Assembly (NCBI GenBank): GCA_022508305.1
Contig: JAFLVM010000002.1
Location: 27,729-91,728, forward strand
Direction of reading: 5' to 3'
Length of the DNA stretch: 64,000 nucleotides
Source of the DNA: Clostridiales bacterium
Lineage (GTDB): Bacteria > Bacillota > Clostridia > Christensenellales > CAG-314
Under the pieces are notes generated by a model. It searched no databases. It saw only the letters and a list, made by a program, of their open reading frames with translations, and was not told the origin of the DNA. The position numbers and the translations under genes were made by a program. How positions within the stretch are numbered: the stretch's first letter is position 1; each line of letters opens with the position of its first letter. Below, one piece after another: positions 62,776 to 64,000 of the stretch.

Positions 62776-64000
62776 TTAAGCATAAACCTCTACTTTCTCA
62801 ATACGAACTTGAACTGCAATTTTCGTAAGAGTAAATGAATCTGCTGCGCTGTCAAGAGTGATAGTGATTTGACGAGTGGTTGATTCTTCGGTTATTGTGA
62901 GACCAGCACCAGTTGTAGAACCAAGTGTTGCCTTTCCCGATTCACATGTCAATACAACGTATTTGAATGCAGATGTATACGCAAATGTGATATTTGTGCT
63001 TGCATAGAAACGTTGCGCTTGTCCTGCAGAAGGAGTATACCAACTGCTTGCAGAACCCTTTTCGTTTGTTACAGTGATACCATTTCCAGTATATGTATTA
63101 ACTGTGGAGGAAGTTGTAAATTGAAGGTCAGATGCTTTTAGATCCAATGTAGCAACAAGTACCGGATCTGCTGCTCCTTTTTGTTTCAACTCAACGCTTA
63201 CTTTCGTGTCGCCGTTGATTGTTCCCGTGTATGTTCCATCCGTATCTTCAACTTTTACGCCGTTTACCTTCGCGCTAACGAGTTCATAACCTTCATCGGT
63301 GACTGTAACAGTAAATGTGAAAGATGTTCTATTTTCGCCTTGTGTTTTACTGAGGTTGATTGTAGCGTAATCATTTTCAACAGCTGTGATTGTAGAAATA
63401 CCAACTTCAACAATTTGCTTTACTTCGGATTGTACTTCGTCGGAAGATGCGGCTGTAATTTCTACTGTTCCGTAGTAATTTTGAATTTTACCGTAAACAA
63501 GAACTGTGTCGTGAGCAGCGGGGAGATCTACACCTTCAGCCAAGTACATATAGTAAGTTTTGATAATTGTTGTATCGCCTTCTTCGTCAACCATGTCAAA
63601 TCCGTAAGCACCCTTTGACGCATTGTTAACAGCTACTTCACCCTTTACGATACCTTTAACCCAGTAGTAATCTGTGGAGTACGCCTTGTCAGCAAGACCG
63701 AGTTCTGTGCATTTCGCAATAGCCTCAGCAATTGTGAAAGGATTGGCTTCTGTTCCCTTTTCGTCTGCGCCACCTTTGCCGTCGTCATAGTCGGGATTGC
63801 CAGGGCAGGTTGTTTCGCATTTTTGAGCGCAAGCGGAGTCGGTACACGTGTCTTGGCACTTGTTGCATACGCTACAAACGTGTTTGCATTCGTGAGAGCC
63901 ACCTTGTTGTTGGTGACCGGGGCACTTTTGAGCGCAAGCTGCATCTTGGCAAGCTGCGTCCGTGCATTTTCCGCAAGTTGCGCAAACGTGTTTGCAGGTG
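62776..64000 (-). CDS. Cys-rich repeat lipoprotein paralogue (N-terminus beyond window)
   Basis: At least 408 residues on the minus strand; the start lies past 64000. The visible N-terminal part is the same Cys-rich module (CKHVCATCGKCTD and CKHVCSVCNKC), then TEANPFTIAEAIAKC and an OB-fold-like domain with YYWVKGIVKGEV and VLVYGKIQNYYGTVEI, then an Ig-like module (residues about 180-230 of the visible part) and a C-terminal beta-sandwich ending VEVYA. The C-terminal half shares architecture but little sequence with the convergent paralogue. Confidence 0.8.
   Translation of the reverse strand, partial: TCKHVCATCGKCTDAACQDAACAQKCPGHQQQGGSHECKHVCSVCNKCQDTCTDSACAQKCETTCPGNPDYDDGKGGADEKGTEANPFTIAEAIAKCTELGLADKAYSTDYYWVKGIVKGEVAVNNASKGAYGFDMVDEEGDTTIIKTYYMYLAEGVDLPAAHDTVLVYGKIQNYYGTVEITAASSDEVQSEVKQIVEVGISTITAVENDYATINLSKTQGENRTSFTFTVTVTDEGYELVSAKVNGVKVEDTDGTYTGTINGDTKVSVELKQKGAADPVLVATLDLKASDLQFTTSSTVNTYTGNGITVTNEKGSASSWYTPSAGQAQRFYASTNITFAYTSAFKYVVLTCESGKATLGSTTGAGLTITEESTTRQITITLDSAADSFTLTKIAVQVRIEKVEVYA
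63773..64000 (-). repeat. Inverted near-identical module, right copy
   Basis: Reverse complement of 61369-61596 with four mismatches; identity stops abruptly at 63773 where the proteins diverge. Confidence 0.95.

Overview
The window is bacterial and looks like a low-to-mid GC, Gram-positive, spore-former-related Clostridia genome, plausibly an uncultured gut lineage. This rests on the SpoIIID regulator, the large Bacillota-type SRP RNA, a T-box leader on ileS, the HrcA/CIRCE heat-shock operon, an ECF transporter module next to truA, reverse rubrerythrin, and several secreted lipoproteins with InlB-like or Cys-rich repeats. The taxonomic call is inference. I see no rRNA, tRNA, CRISPR array, transposase, integrase or phage gene. 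Promoters are uniform: TTGACA-like and TATAAT-like boxes, nearly always 17 bp apart.

Layout. 1-5.9 kb: 5' part of SRP RNA (minus), a DUF896 protein, an isoleucine T-box, ileS, an rRNA-type methyltransferase and an RluA-type pseudouridine synthase. 5.9-17.7 kb: MntP-like exporter, a cell-surface protein, the NifU-like/GGGtGRT pair, oligoendopeptidase F, an MFS transporter, an acyltransferase and Tex. 17.8-22.9 kb: a His/Cys-repeat lipoprotein behind a palindrome-containing promoter, glycyl-tRNA synthetase, a DUF2804 protein, SpoIIID, a 37-residue rubredoxin and a reverse rubrerythrin. 23-31.7 kb: one same-strand block with a patatin, two paralogous secreted metallo-beta-lactamase-fold proteins and a five-gene shikimate cluster (aroC, aroB, an aroA-aroE fusion, aroQ, aroK) that covers every step from DAHP to chorismate. 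32-41.3 kb: an 886-residue surface protein, two half-size TSUP permeases, a DEDD exonuclease, a eukaryote-type hexokinase, a radical-SAM protein with its partner, and a DUF3267 membrane metalloprotease-like protein. 41.4-51 kb: RNase P RNA, ecfA1-ecfA2-ecfT-truA, an M29 aminopeptidase, cyclophilin, a nucleoside kinase, a candidate small RNA and a cyclodeaminase-family protein. 51-60.8 kb: hrcA-grpE-dnaK-dnaJ, then padR, prmA, mtaB, HIT, rpsU, an unknown protein and recX. 60.9-64 kb: a leader peptide plus attenuator in front of a Cys-rich lipoprotein, facing a convergent paralogue that runs off the window.

The most unusual parts are three. (1) The right end has two convergent lipoprotein genes that share a 228-bp module at about 98% nucleotide identity but have different C-terminal halves; one is preceded by a 26-codon leader ORF with clustered Cys codons and a terminator. 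(2) At 50.3 kb a strong minus-strand promoter drives a roughly 74-nt RNA predicted to fold as an H-type pseudoknot with an intrinsic terminator. (3) A 9-mer, ACCCCATGT, recurs well above chance, partly as terminator stems and partly as half-sites. All functional assignments come from reading motifs and gene order by eye, without database searches.
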